From contig CP069393.1 of assembly GCA_016887505.1 (NCBI GenBank), forward strand, positions 930,001-994,000: DNA of 64,000 nt. The letters are read 5' to 3'. Source of the stretch: Clostridia bacterium. Lineage in GTDB: Bacteria; Bacillota; TC1; UBA5767. A program made the position numbers and the translations under genes. Below, one piece after another: positions 1 through 9,206 of the stretch. Every line of letters begins with the position of its first letter. Positions within the stretch are counted from its first letter, which is position 1. The notes beneath the pieces are model-generated. The model did no database searches, was not told where the DNA came from, and worked only from the letters and a program-made list of their open reading frames with translations.

Positions 1-595
1 AAAAGTTAAGCACATTCATAATAAACATAATTGCTGGTGTTAAAATTTTTCCCAATATGCCGCTAATCAGTAGAATAATCAGTATGATATTACCATAGTT
101 TTGCAGTGGCGCAAGCTTAACCACCCACTTATTGGGTAGTGCACCAAACAAGATCTTGCTACCATCTAAGGGTGGTATGGGGATTAGGTTGAAAATCCCA
201 AGTACCACATTAAACCAAACTAGGTAGAAAAAAAACTGTCCTAGCATACTATTGTAAGCCCCTGTCATAGCCCAGAGTAGAGCCGCGAAATAGGCTAGCG
301 TCATATTCATGGCCGGTCCTGCAAGGGCAGTCAATACCATGCCTTTGCGTCTATTTTTGAAATACATCGGATTTACTTGTACAGGTTTTGCCCAACCAAA
401 GCCTACAATTAGAAGCATCAAGGTACCATAGATATCCAGATGCTTTAGAGGGTTTAGACTAAGCCTTCCCGTACGAGCCGGTGTAGGGTCACCCAAAATA
501 CTTGCCATTTTCCCATGCGCATATTCATGAAAGGTAATGGCGATTAGTATAGCGGGAAAAGCTACAATAAAGGCACTCGGATCCCGTAAAAACAT
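1..595 (-). CDS. Site-2 protease family (M50) membrane metalloprotease, 3' end cut by window edge
   Basis: About 198 residues are visible before the reading frame runs off the left edge. The frame opens with MFLRDPSAFIVAF and carries the zinc-binding HExxH motif as HEYAH near residue 24. The second metal-ligand region NLIPIPPLDGS follows about 120 residues later. Several hydrophobic segments surround both motifs. This is the short YwhC-like branch of intramembrane metalloproteases, which lack a PDZ domain; the substrate is unknown. The ATG overlaps the lysA stop codon (TAATG), so it is translationally coupled as the last visible gene of the ftsK-lysA run. Family is clear; function is generic. 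Confidence 0.9.
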   Translation of the reverse strand, partial: MFLRDPSAFIVAFPAILIAITFHEYAHGKMASILGDPTPARTGRLSLNPLKHLDIYGTLMLLIVGFGWAKPVQVNPMYFKNRRKGMVLTALAGPAMNMTLAYFAALLWAMTGAYNSMLGQFFFYLVWFNVVLGIFNLIPIPPLDGSKILFGALPNKWVVKLAPLQNYGNIILIILLISGILGKILTPAIMFIMNVLNF

Positions 596-1914
596 TATCG
601 GATCCTCTCAGGAATAATGGCATTTGCAACTAGATCTTCAAAGCTCTCCCGACGAATGATTAGGTCTGCTTGTCCATCTTTTACTAAAACTACAGCTGGT
701 CTAGTCAATGAATTATAGTTGGATGACATTGAGTATCCATAAGCACCAGTTGCTGTCATGGCTAGCAAATCTCCTGGTTTAGCAATACCCAGCTTACCAT
801 CAACCATCAGCATATCACCTGATTCACAACATTTTCCAGCAATATTCACGGTCTCTCTTTCAGAGTCCAAAGCACGGTTAGCAATGATTGCATCATACTT
901 GGCACCATACAAGGCAGGTCGAATATTATCAGGCATGCCTCCATCAACTGCTACATATTTTCTATGGCCTGGAATTGCCTTAATTGAGCCCACTGTATAC
1001 AGGTTGGTTCCAGCAGGTCCGATGACAGACCGGCCTGGCTCAATCAGAACCTTAGGCATAGCAATATCAATATCTTTACAAACCTCACCTAGGGTATCGA
1101 AAACGTTGTTGGCATATTCTTGTATATCAGCTGGAGCATCCTCTTCCGTATAATAAATACCAAAGCCGCCTCCCAAATCTAATTCGTTAATCACATAATC
1201 GTATTTTTGGGAAATATCTTTAATGAAATTACACATAACAGATACTGCATGCTTATAACTGCTCATCTCAAAGATTTGAGACCCAATATGACAATGTAAT
1301 CCAATTAATCTCAGGTTAGCATAATCGATTGCCTTACCTACCGCATCAATGGCTTGACCATTCGGTAGCGTAAATCCAAACTTGGAATCAATTTGTCCAG
1401 TTCGAATATATTCATGAGTATGTGCTTCCACGCCAGGCGTAATACGAAGCAAAATATCTACAATCTTATTTTGTTTCCTAGCAAGTTTATCTAGCATATC
1501 CATTTCGTAGAAATTATCTACTACGATTCTACCCACACCATATTCCATGGCCATCAGCAGTTCTTCCTCCGTTTTATTGTTTCCATGGAAATAAACTTTT
1601 TCCATCGGAAAATCTGCCTGAGCCGCAATGAATAATTCTCCCCCAGAAACAACATCGAGGCCTAGTCCTTCTTGTTTCACAATTTGGCAAATTGCCGGTG
1701 TGATAAACGCTTTTGAAGCATAGAGCACCATCGCATTACCGCCTGAGCGCTCTACAAAGTCCCTAAAGTAGCGTTTGCAAGTATTACGTACCATTTCTTC
1801 ATCTATAACTACAAGCGGCGTACCAAATTGTTCGCGTAAATCCAATGTGTCGATACCACCGATTTCTAAATGTCCTTCTTGGTTTATTTTCATAGTCCCA
1901 TTCAGTTTAATCAT
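595..1914 (-). CDS. lysA: Diaminopimelate decarboxylase
   Basis: Catalyses meso-diaminopimelate to L-lysine plus CO2, the last step of lysine synthesis, using pyridoxal phosphate. The 439-residue length matches the family. The PLP lysine lies in VLYASKAF near residue 68, the glycine-rich phosphate loop is LDLGGGFGIYY near residue 247, and the substrate/dimer motif CCESGD is near residue 362. The start is ATG with AGGAGAGG just upstream. It sits between an O-methyltransferase gene and the S2P gene in a tightly packed minus-strand run, which suggests co-transcription. Lysine and peptidoglycan precursor supply fits the neighbouring envelope and division genes. Confidence 0.96.
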   Translation of the reverse strand: MIKLNGTMKINQEGHLEIGGIDTLDLREQFGTPLVVIDEEMVRNTCKRYFRDFVERSGGNAMVLYASKAFITPAICQIVKQEGLGLDVVSGGELFIAAQADFPMEKVYFHGNNKTEEELLMAMEYGVGRIVVDNFYEMDMLDKLARKQNKIVDILLRITPGVEAHTHEYIRTGQIDSKFGFTLPNGQAIDAVGKAIDYANLRLIGLHCHIGSQIFEMSSYKHAVSVMCNFIKDISQKYDYVINELDLGGGFGIYYTEEDAPADIQEYANNVFDTLGEVCKDIDIAMPKVLIEPGRSVIGPAGTNLYTVGSIKAIPGHRKYVAVDGGMPDNIRPALYGAKYDAIIANRALDSERETVNIAGKCCESGDMLMVDGKLGIAKPGDLLAMTATGAYGYSMSSNYNSLTRPAVVLVKDGQADLIIRRESFEDLVANAIIPERIR

Positions 1915-1938
1915 ATTCCCTCTCCTATCTTCTCCATC

Positions 1939-2550
1939 CTATTTTTTTACACTTAATGACAAGCCATCACCAACAGAAAGAATGGTGCTAAAAAGGTCTT
2001 GCCGCTCAAATAATCTGCGATTAAAGTCAGACATGTTTTGTTTTGGACGTTCTCTTTGGGCATGGATTGCAAATAGTACATCATCTGCAACTAGCAATCC
2101 ACCGCTAGGCAGCTTATCCACAAGTTTATCTAGGGTTTCCTTATATGTTCTCGTTCCCCCATCCTGTAGAATCAACCCAAAAGGTCCCTCTAATTCATCC
2201 AAAAGATCTTCTGCCATACCTTGGTGTACACTTACAACATCACTCAAACCGGCCTTTTCTAGATTGATTCTAGCCTCATTCACCAATCTTTCATGGTATT
2301 CTATTGTAATTAGTTTTCCGCCAGTCTGTTTTAAAGCTGTTCCCATCCATATTGCCGCATAGCCCATAGAAGTACCGATTTCCAGTACCTTCTGGGGCCT
2401 AGTTGCTAGAATTAGAAGATGTAGCATCCGTCCTAGTTCTTTGCCAACAGATGGACACACATCATCCCGTTGCCGTTCATCTCGAAGGATATCCTCCTGG
2501 AGAGGCAACAGATGTTTCAATAGTTTTTCTACATAATTATCCTGTTGCAA
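1939..2550 (-). CDS. Class I SAM-dependent O-methyltransferase (family 3 / YrrM-like)
   Basis: A 203-residue protein with the AdoMet-binding motif I as VLEIGTSMGYAAIWM near residue 55 and the acidic motif ITIEYHE about 25 residues later. The family-3 signature LILQDGG follows near residue 125. It resembles YrrM/TrmR, which methylates 5-hydroxyuridine at the tRNA wobble position in Bacillus. That role is plausible here because a U32 peptidase-type tRNA hydroxylation gene is also in the window. The start appears to be TTG: no in-frame ATG lies upstream before a stop, and AGAAAGG precedes it at about 11 nt. A weak TTGAAT-16-TATTAT promoter could lie in the 75-nt gap after pgsA. Confidence 0.85.
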   Translation of the reverse strand: MQQDNYVEKLLKHLLPLQEDILRDERQRDDVCPSVGKELGRMLHLLILATRPQKVLEIGTSMGYAAIWMGTALKQTGGKLITIEYHERLVNEARINLEKAGLSDVVSVHQGMAEDLLDELEGPFGLILQDGGTRTYKETLDKLVDKLPSGGLLVADDVLFAIHAQRERPKQNMSDFNRRLFERQDLFSTILSVGDGLSLSVKK

Positions 2551-2625
2551 TATCTTTTCATGCCTTTCTAAAATATCCTTTAAATAATATCATCTTTTTA
2601 AAAGGATTCAAAACATTATTATTTT

Positions 2626-3153
2626 CTACTTAAATAGATGCATCGTTCCCTTAAAGTAATCATACCCTGAGAATACCGCGGCAACCAAAGAAACATAAAA
2701 AAGCACCATAGCTAACACACTGAACCATACTGGTAATACTGTTCCCCATGCTAAAAGAAGCATAATCAGCGAAACCATCTGTGTTAATGTCTTCAACTTA
2801 CCCCAAATGCTTGCAGCCATAACCAAGCCATCCTTGGCTGCCAAAACCCGAAGTCCAGTCACAGCCGTTTCTCTACCCAAGATAATAACAATTGCCCAAG
2901 CAGGTAAGATATGCGCTTGAACGAGATAAAGGAAAGCTGCCATAGTGAGCAGCTTGTCAGCAAGAGGATCCAAGAATTTACCTAGCGTAGTCACTTCGTT
3001 TCTTTTTCTAGCCAGATATCCATCAAGAAAATCTGTAAAAGAAGCTAAGGCAAATATCGTAGCTGCCACCAAATTTGGCTCGAGATGCATCAAGAGCATG
3101 AAAAGTGGAATCATAAATACTCTGGCTAACGTTAGTCTATTAGATATATTCAT
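2626..3153 (-). CDS. pgsA: CDP-diacylglycerol--glycerol-3-phosphate 3-phosphatidyltransferase
   Basis: Makes phosphatidylglycerol phosphate, the committed step to phosphatidylglycerol, in the cytoplasmic membrane. The 175-residue chain has the CDP-alcohol phosphatidyltransferase motif D-G-x2-A-R-x8-G-x3-D-x3-D, seen as DGYLARKRNEVTTLGKFLD and the following PLAD. There are about five hydrophobic segments. The start overlaps the end of rimO by 14 nt, and GGAG lies 10 nt upstream. The pair rimO-pgsA is a conserved neighbour pair in Firmicutes. Confidence 0.95.
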   Translation of the reverse strand: MNISNRLTLARVFMIPLFMLLMHLEPNLVAATIFALASFTDFLDGYLARKRNEVTTLGKFLDPLADKLLTMAAFLYLVQAHILPAWAIVIILGRETAVTGLRVLAAKDGLVMAASIWGKLKTLTQMVSLIMLLLAWGTVLPVWFSVLAMVLFYVSLVAAVFSGYDYFKGTMHLFK

Positions 3154-4465
3154 TTCTAATTTCTCCTATCAGATCATACTCTGTCGAATCTTGTACAAAA
3201 ACTTGAACAAAATCTCCAACGTATAATTTTTTATCACTCTTTACACTTATGACTCCATCTACGTCGGGTGACATAAAGCGTGTCCGTCCCATGTAAAGCT
3301 CATCTTGAACTTTTTCCTCGATTAAAACCTCGATGGTTTTCCCCTGCCAGCTAGCTAACCACTCTGAGGTTATTCTCTGTTGCATCTCCATCAATTGATT
3401 ATATCTTTCTTGCTTGATTTCTTCATCAATCTGCCCGGTCATACGAGCTGCAGGTGTGCCATCCTCTTGAGAATAAGTAAATGCGCCGACCCAATTAAGC
3501 TTTATTTCTTTCATAAATGACATCAGTTCTGCAAACTCTTCCTCGCTTTCTTGAGGAAATCCGGTAATTAGTGTGGAACGTAACGTTATGTCTGGGCATT
3601 GTTTACGAATCATCCCAATCAGGTTTCTAATCTTCTCCTGGGTCATTTTACGTCCCATTTTTCTCAAAATAGAATCACTAGCATGCTGTAGTGGAATATC
3701 TAAATAGTTACATATCTTTGCTTCATTCTGTATAGTTTTAAGTAATTCCTCGTCGATTGCATCCGGGTAAGCATACAGTATCCGTATCCAACGCAGTCCC
3801 TCAATTTGGCATAGTTCATGTAAGAGTAAACTCAGATTTGTAGTATCCTCTAAATCCTTGCCGTAGGCTGTTGTATCCTGAGCAACCAAGATGAGTTCCT
3901 TGATACCATGCTTTGCAAGTTCCTGCGCTTCTTTAAGCAAGATATCTTGTTTTCTGCTGATAAAAGGACCTTTAATCGATGGGATAGCACAATAGGTACA
4001 ACAAGTATCACAACCATCTGCAATTTTCAGATAAGCTGTCGTCCCCTTTGTAGACCTAGGATATTGCTCATCGGAATCCAGATAATCATGATGCTTCAAT
4101 TCCGATTTTTCTTCCTTCGACTCAATATAATCAAGAATATCCGTTAGGCTATATACACCAAAAAAAGCATCCACCTCCGGGATGGATTCTCTTAATTCTT
4201 TTTCATATTTCTGTGATAAGCAACCATGCACAATCACCTTTAGTCCTGTATTATCCTGTTTTGCCGCAACTACCTCTAAAATTGTCTGAATTGATTCTTT
4301 TTTTGCTGGCAGAATAAAGCCACATGTGTTAATCACAGCCCAGTCAGCATTCTTTAGTTCTTCGGTCACGCTCCATCCTTTTTGTTCAACTAATCCTTCA
4401 AAAGCAGATGAATCGGCCGTATTCTTATCGCATCCCAGTGTTCGTATATATATTCTTTTCTGCAT
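3140..4465 (-). CDS. rimO: Ribosomal protein S12 methylthiotransferase RimO
   Basis: A radical SAM methylthiotransferase that adds a methylthio group to an aspartate of ribosomal protein S12. The N-terminal UPF0004 domain supplies cysteines C12, C48 and C82 for one [4Fe-4S] cluster. The radical SAM motif CxxxCxxC is C152, C156 and C159, within GCDTCCTYC. A TRAM domain occupies roughly the last 65 residues. The 441-residue length is normal. It lies between rodZ and pgsA with overlaps or single-base gaps, so it belongs to the same transcript. RimO was chosen over MiaB because of the GCDTCCTYCAIP context and the rodZ/pgsA neighbours. Confidence 0.95.
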   Translation of the reverse strand: MQKRIYIRTLGCDKNTADSSAFEGLVEQKGWSVTEELKNADWAVINTCGFILPAKKESIQTILEVVAAKQDNTGLKVIVHGCLSQKYEKELRESIPEVDAFFGVYSLTDILDYIESKEEKSELKHHDYLDSDEQYPRSTKGTTAYLKIADGCDTCCTYCAIPSIKGPFISRKQDILLKEAQELAKHGIKELILVAQDTTAYGKDLEDTTNLSLLLHELCQIEGLRWIRILYAYPDAIDEELLKTIQNEAKICNYLDIPLQHASDSILRKMGRKMTQEKIRNLIGMIRKQCPDITLRSTLITGFPQESEEEFAELMSFMKEIKLNWVGAFTYSQEDGTPAARMTGQIDEEIKQERYNQLMEMQQRITSEWLASWQGKTIEVLIEEKVQDELYMGRTRFMSPDVDGVISVKSDKKLYVGDFVQVFVQDSTEYDLIGEIRNEYI

Positions 4466-4466
4466 A

Positions 4467-5351
4467 TTACTCCTCTAAATAATCCTTATAGACAACCTGT
4501 CCTTGTTTACCTTCAAATCCCGTGTCTATCCCATCTTTATATATAGACACAGCACCAGCATCTCCCAATGTTAGTTGGATTGAATTGTTTCCAAAAAAAC
4601 GTACTACTTCTCCAGACTCAAGTGTGCCTGCATACTCACTTTCACCATCAATATTGGCACTAACCCAGCACTTACTGCCTGTTACTTCTGATACCTTCAC
4701 CATGATATCTAGACCATCTTCAATATATTCTGGGCTGATATACTCATATTCAAACTCTTGATATACATTAGTCGATGGTTCTTCAACAGCTTGTGGTTCA
4801 ATTTCGTCTACCACTTCAGGTACTTCTGGGATTGGTACTTCATTAATTGGTTCGATGGGTATTAATTCTCCCGCAGTCTCTCCACCATCGCCCATCAAAG
4901 TCGCTCCAACATATACTGCGACCGCCAAAACCAACAATAATACAATCGCGGCCAACGCACGTCTTGGCTTATTTTGCTGAACCATTTTTACAGAACGATG
5001 TTTCGTGGTTCTTTTTGGCACGACAGGCTTCTTTGCCGGTTCACGGCGTTCTTTTACTGATGGTTCTGGCCTTGAAACTTCCTTTTCGTCTGGAATATTC
5101 AGACTTTCTTCTTTTGGAGGATTTACCAATTCAGAATATTGTGCGAGTACCTCATCCGTATCAATTTCATAGAGCCGAGCTAGATTTCTAATAAATCCCT
5201 TCACGAAGATTGGTTGAGGCAAACCTTCTAGTGAATCTTCCTCTAGCTGTTCAATGTAAAAATTGCGAATTTTAGTTTTCTCAGCTACATCTTTGACGGT
5301 AAGGCCATTGCTTTCTCTCGCACTGCGTAAAAGTTCGCCTAACTTGCTCAT
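4467..5351 (-). CDS. rodZ: RodZ-like cytoskeletal/helix-turn-helix membrane protein
   Basis: RodZ links MreB filaments to the membrane and supports rod shape. From MSKLGELLRSAR the protein has an HTH_25 domain (about residues 1-70), a lysine/arginine-rich linker, one membrane segment (ALAAIVLLLVLAVAVYVGA, near residues 130-150), an acidic proline-rich extracellular linker, and a C-terminal DUF4115 domain (from about residue 205). The ATG at 5351 follows GGAGAGTAAT. Longer upstream in-frame ATGs lie inside mnmH and lack a ribosome site. It is 1 nt from the mnmH stop, implying coupling. Length 294 aa. Confidence 0.92.
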   Translation of the reverse strand: MSKLGELLRSARESNGLTVKDVAEKTKIRNFYIEQLEEDSLEGLPQPIFVKGFIRNLARLYEIDTDEVLAQYSELVNPPKEESLNIPDEKEVSRPEPSVKERREPAKKPVVPKRTTKHRSVKMVQQNKPRRALAAIVLLLVLAVAVYVGATLMGDGGETAGELIPIEPINEVPIPEVPEVVDEIEPQAVEEPSTNVYQEFEYEYISPEYIEDGLDIMVKVSEVTGSKCWVSANIDGESEYAGTLESGEVVRFFGNNSIQLTLGDAGAVSIYKDGIDTGFEGKQGQVVYKDYLEE

Positions 5352-5352
5352 A

Positions 5353-6381
5353 TTACTCTCCTTTATGCAACAATTGTTGGATACTATCTGCAGCTTTTTC
5401 CACATCTGCCGAACATACTGAAGCAAAGTACTCATCTGAAGGCTTTGATGGATGGTTATACAATGGGTCATAATACTTAATGAGTAATTCCTCTACTACT
5501 TGTTGGTATTCTTCCTTTTCGATGGCTTCTACAAACTGATTGACTTTTTGTTTTCCAATCCGTCTTCCTAAAAAACTCACCGCTTGAATCAGTTCCTCAT
5601 TGGATTGAATTTTGGTATATTCCTTTATGATTCTTTTAGCCCGATTTTCAACTGAATCGTATACTAGTATCTTATTTGAATTCAGTAGATGGGTAAATAC
5701 GTTCTTAGCAATAAATAATTTCCCGATCCTGCTACTCTCTCCCTCAATAATTGTTGGAGCATCCACAGGTATTTGCTGGAGCTCTCTCAAAAGTACAGAA
5801 TCAAAATGTTTTTGACTCGGCTGTTCCCCTAAACCAACTGAGCCGAATACGGAGCCTCTGTGGTTGGCATATTTTTCAAGGTTTAATGTATAGACACCAC
5901 GTTTTTCAAGAATCTCAATGATTTCAGTTTTCCCGGTACCTGTCAGTCCATACAAGCTGTAGAAAGGAGGCAATTTTAACTGTTCAAATTCCTGCATCAC
6001 ATATTTTCTATATTCTTTATATCCACCTTTAATACGCTTAACCTCAATACCTGCCGCAGCTGCTAGGTCGCTCATACTTTTACTTCTGAGCCCTCCTCGC
6101 CAACAATATAGAACCAACGTTCCTTGGTTTTCTAGTTGACGCAATTGCTCCAATTTTCCACCGAGCACGGGAAGTACTAATTCTACGCCCTTCTTGCTGG
6201 CTTCTTCCTTACCTTGCTGTTTGTACAAAGTTCCGACAATTTTCCTTTGGTCATCATCAAGAATCGGTAGATTTACCGCTCCCGGTATGTGATCTTCCAT
6301 AAATTCTTTCGGCGAACGAACATCTACATAGATGGCGCCCTCGATTTTCATCGAATCGCCATAGGTTATATCTCTATTCAT
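5353..6381 (-). CDS. mnmH: tRNA 2-selenouridine synthase (rhodanese plus P-loop)
   Basis: Converts wobble 2-thiouridine in tRNA (Lys, Glu, Gln) to 2-selenouridine through a geranylated intermediate, using selenophosphate. The N-terminal rhodanese domain has the active-site cysteine C93 in LYCWRGG. A P-loop GLTGTGKT (about residues 145-152) starts the C-terminal domain. Length 342 aa matches the family. It starts directly at the ftsK stop codon (TAAATG). Its presence implies that selenophosphate synthetase (selD) exists elsewhere in the genome; selD is not in this window. yedF at 53 kb is a second selenium-linked gene. Confidence 0.93.
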   Translation of the reverse strand: MNRDITYGDSMKIEGAIYVDVRSPKEFMEDHIPGAVNLPILDDDQRKIVGTLYKQQGKEEASKKGVELVLPVLGGKLEQLRQLENQGTLVLYCWRGGLRSKSMSDLAAAAGIEVKRIKGGYKEYRKYVMQEFEQLKLPPFYSLYGLTGTGKTEIIEILEKRGVYTLNLEKYANHRGSVFGSVGLGEQPSQKHFDSVLLRELQQIPVDAPTIIEGESSRIGKLFIAKNVFTHLLNSNKILVYDSVENRAKRIIKEYTKIQSNEELIQAVSFLGRRIGKQKVNQFVEAIEKEEYQQVVEELLIKYYDPLYNHPSKPSDEYFASVCSADVEKAADSIQQLLHKGE

Positions 6382-8712
6382 TTATTCCTCATTTTCTTGA
6401 TTAAATATTCGGTTAAATTCATCCCAGCCAACAAGTACCTGTCTAGCCTTTGATCCTTGATAGGCACCCACAATATTTTTATCCTCTAACTGGTCAATAA
6501 TCCTAGCAGCTCTAGTATAGCCTATCTTAAGCCTGCGTTGAAGCATAGAAATGGAAGCCTGTCCGGACTCAATAACCAAGGCACCGGCATCCATTAATAG
6601 TTCGTCATACTCCTCATCGCTATCTGATGGTTCAGATTCTTGCTGGTCTAGCATCTCGATGCCTTGCAAATATTCTGGCTTGGCTTGTTCTTTCAAAAAT
6701 CCCACCACTTTGGAAACTTCCGTTTCAGTGATATTGGCTCCTTGCACCCTACGAGGCTTATTCAGACCTACCGGGGAAAATAGCATATCTCCACGTCCTA
6801 AAAGCTTCTCCGCTCCTGCTCCATCTAAGATTGTCCTTGAATCTACCTGTGAACTTACCGCAAAGGCAATCCTACTAGGTACATTGGCTTTAATTAATCC
6901 CGTAATAACATTAACAGAAGGACGTTGGGTCGCTATTACTAAGTGCATGCCTGCAGCCCGAGCCATTTGAGCCAATCGGCAAATCGAATCTTCTACGTCT
7001 GCTGGTGAAACCATCATCAAGTCAGCTAGCTCATCAATTAGAATCACGATATAGGGAAGCTTACCTTCACTGGGTTGACCACTGGCTTGTTTTTCCAACA
7101 TTTTCTTATTGTAGCCATAAATATCTTTTACACCCTCTTTGGCAAACAAAGAGTAGCGATTTTCCATTTCAGCAGTCATCCATTTCAAAGCGGTTGCTGC
7201 TTTCTTAGGTTCAGTAATAACGGGCGCAACTAGGTGCGGTACTTCATTGTAGGTAGTAAGCTCCACTTTTTTGGGATCGACCATCAAGAACTTCATTTCA
7301 TCCGGACGATATTTGTAAAGCAAACTGCAAATCAAGGTATTCATGCATACAGATTTACCAGACCCCGTAGCGCCGGCAATCAATAGGTGGGGCATTTTGG
7401 CCAAATCAGCATAAACGGTTTGTCCTGCAATGTCTTTTCCTAAGGCAACCGTTAAATTCCCCTTTTGGTTCATAAATGCATGCTCACCCAATATTTCGCG
7501 TATGGTAACTTCTCGTACAGTCTTGTTAGGAACCTCAATTCCGATGGCCGCTTTTCCTGGTATCGGTGCTTCAATCCGGATGTTAGGTGCCGCAAGACTC
7601 AATGCGATATCATCAGCAAGTCGTAAAATCTTGCTCACTTTAATACCTGGAGCCAATTTTGCTTCATAACGAGTAATGGCAGGGCCAATACTAATCTGGT
7701 CAATTTTTAATTTAACACCAAAACTTTCTAAAGTCTGTTCCAATAAATTAGCAGTATCTTGAACTTCTTTTTCACTTTGAGCCCGATTGTTGTCCTTGAC
7801 ATTGCGCAATAGTTCTAACGATGGGTAGTTCCACGCCTTATTATTCGTCACATTGTTTTTTTCTGCCTTGAGCGATATTTCCATTTGCTCTTCTAAACGC
7901 TCATCCCCAATGTCCTTCGGCTCAGTTTTTTTCTTTGCTTGTTCTATCTTATCTTTTTTGGCATGTTGTTTGCCAATATTCTCGTCCATAAGAATATCTT
8001 TGACACTTTCATAGCTATTCTCATCAAATTCGGCCGAGTGCTTAATTACCGGTCCTTTGGGATCTGGTAATTTATTTGCTTTTTCAGGTTTAGCATTTAC
8101 TCTTTTCGGATTCTTCTTCGCTTCTTCCTTCTTCAATTCTTTAGATATTCTTCTCTTTTCCATAAATCGATGATAAGCATTGCTCACCATCCCACCACGG
8201 AATCCTTCTAAAAGCATCAATAGTCCGCCAACCAACGTAGCTGCTAAAAAAATATACGACCCTAAACGCCCCAGCACTTGATAGAGCACCCAAGACAGAC
8301 CCATCCCAAGCACACCGCCGCCTTCACCTTGGAGCCCTAGTCTAACACTCTCCATAAATTGCATCTTCATGACTGCATCTACACTAAAGATTCCTAATAC
8401 GCTGAGCAGTAGCAAGAAAAATCCTGCCAGGTTGGTTTTAAGATTGTTCTCCCTGTATCCAATTAGAAATAGCAAGCCAAGTAGCAGTCCCACGCTTGGC
8501 ACTACTATTCCAGCCTTGCCAAAAATCCCCATCAAGGTACGAGAAAAAAAGCCGCCAGCCAGACCAATTTGTTCTGGATCTCCATTTCCATTTTGTGTCA
8601 AAACAAAACTCACCAGTAGAAAACTACTGATGGCAAGAATGGAAATCCCTACCAAACGCCTCTTTATATTGCTTTCTTTTTTTGTCTCTTGTTTACGTTT
8701 AGTCAATATCAT
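6382..8712 (-). CDS. ftsK: FtsK/SpoIIIE DNA translocase
   Basis: A septum-located ATP-driven DNA pump that clears chromosomes from the closing septum. Four N-terminal membrane segments lie at about residues 20-40, 72-86, 95-113 and 152-170. A charged K/E-rich linker of about 140 residues follows. The motor domain has Walker A GATGSGKS (447-454) and Walker B VILIDELADL. The C-terminal winged-helix gamma domain (YTRAARIIDQLE) recognises KOPS-type sequences. Length is 776 aa. The start overlaps the upstream gene by 14 nt; the ATG or the TTG two codons later (better spaced from AAGGGG) could be used. No nearby sporulation genes are seen, so a division role is likely. Confidence 0.96.
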   Translation of the reverse strand: MILTKRKQETKKESNIKRRLVGISILAISSFLLVSFVLTQNGNGDPEQIGLAGGFFSRTLMGIFGKAGIVVPSVGLLLGLLFLIGYRENNLKTNLAGFFLLLLSVLGIFSVDAVMKMQFMESVRLGLQGEGGGVLGMGLSWVLYQVLGRLGSYIFLAATLVGGLLMLLEGFRGGMVSNAYHRFMEKRRISKELKKEEAKKNPKRVNAKPEKANKLPDPKGPVIKHSAEFDENSYESVKDILMDENIGKQHAKKDKIEQAKKKTEPKDIGDERLEEQMEISLKAEKNNVTNNKAWNYPSLELLRNVKDNNRAQSEKEVQDTANLLEQTLESFGVKLKIDQISIGPAITRYEAKLAPGIKVSKILRLADDIALSLAAPNIRIEAPIPGKAAIGIEVPNKTVREVTIREILGEHAFMNQKGNLTVALGKDIAGQTVYADLAKMPHLLIAGATGSGKSVCMNTLICSLLYKYRPDEMKFLMVDPKKVELTTYNEVPHLVAPVITEPKKAATALKWMTAEMENRYSLFAKEGVKDIYGYNKKMLEKQASGQPSEGKLPYIVILIDELADLMMVSPADVEDSICRLAQMARAAGMHLVIATQRPSVNVITGLIKANVPSRIAFAVSSQVDSRTILDGAGAEKLLGRGDMLFSPVGLNKPRRVQGANITETEVSKVVGFLKEQAKPEYLQGIEMLDQQESEPSDSDEEYDELLMDAGALVIESGQASISMLQRRLKIGYTRAARIIDQLEDKNIVGAYQGSKARQVLVGWDEFNRIFNQENEE

Positions 8713-9097
8713 TCCCCTTATCCCAAATCAGATGTCCTTGGTCATCATTTCTAAAACCAATTTTTTGTAGATTTTCTGTCTTATGAGATGCTTCCTTTAA
8801 AAGAATACGTTGTACTTCTGGAAACGCTTCCCTCAGTGACAATAAAAACTCTACCTTGTAGTCCCGCTCATTCGCTTCATCTTTCGCAGTTAAAAGCTCC
8901 ACTTTTAAACATGAACCATCTTCGTAAGGATACACGTAAGCTAGTGCAAATATTGAATTCTTCTTATTCACCAACACAAAAAGCCTATCATAGTAAGGAT
9001 TTTCATCCTCAATATCTTCAGCAAAATACTCCCCATTACTAAATGACGCCAAATCAAAATCATAACTTTCTAGCAGAGAAAGTTTCATTACCCTCAT
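8699..9097 (-). CDS. Hypothetical protein, weakly GNAT-like
   Basis: A 132-residue acidic protein that I do not recognise with confidence. The C-terminal stretch NLQKIGFRNDDQGHLIWDK resembles the end of a GNAT acetyltransferase fold, where a residue pattern 'x-KxGF' is typical. The core acetyl-CoA P-loop (Q/RxxGxG/A) is not seen. The ATG has GAGGAG 7 nt upstream. It is the first gene of the ftsK operon and overlaps ftsK. A TATAAT box lies at 9128-9133 on this strand. Confidence 0.75.
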   Translation of the reverse strand: MRVMKLSLLESYDFDLASFSNGEYFAEDIEDENPYYDRLFVLVNKKNSIFALAYVYPYEDGSCLKVELLTAKDEANERDYKVEFLLSLREAFPEVQRILLKEASHKTENLQKIGFRNDDQGHLIWDKGNDID

Positions 9098-9127
9098 GTT
9101 TTACTCCTCTATAATATATTACCATTC

Positions 9128-9133
9128 ATTATA
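9128..9133 (-). promoter_or_regulatory. Putative -10 box of the ftsK operon
   Basis: TATAAT on the minus strand, about 30 nt before the first ATG of the operon. The -35 region is poor (GGCAAA at 17 nt), so activity is uncertain. Confidence 0.45.
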
Positions 9134-9144
9134 ACAAATATTTA

Positions 9145-9172
9145 TTGTCTTTGCCCCCTATTCTTTGATAAT
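9145..9172 (+). promoter_or_regulatory. Putative sigma-A promoter for the SGNH hydrolase gene
   Basis: TTGTCT (9145-9150), a 16-nt spacer and GATAAT (9167-9172), followed by a GGAGGAA ribosome site and ATG at 9207. It is back to back with the ftsK operon promoter. Confidence 0.55.
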
Positions 9173-9206
9173 CTATGGTGAGAGACATACTATGGAGGAA
9201 TTGTAG

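Noticed and set aside
758-1153. Long plus-strand frames opposite lysA, ftsK, recN, alaS, rny and other genes
   Set aside because: They are antisense shadows of well-supported genes, without ribosome sites or recognisable domains.
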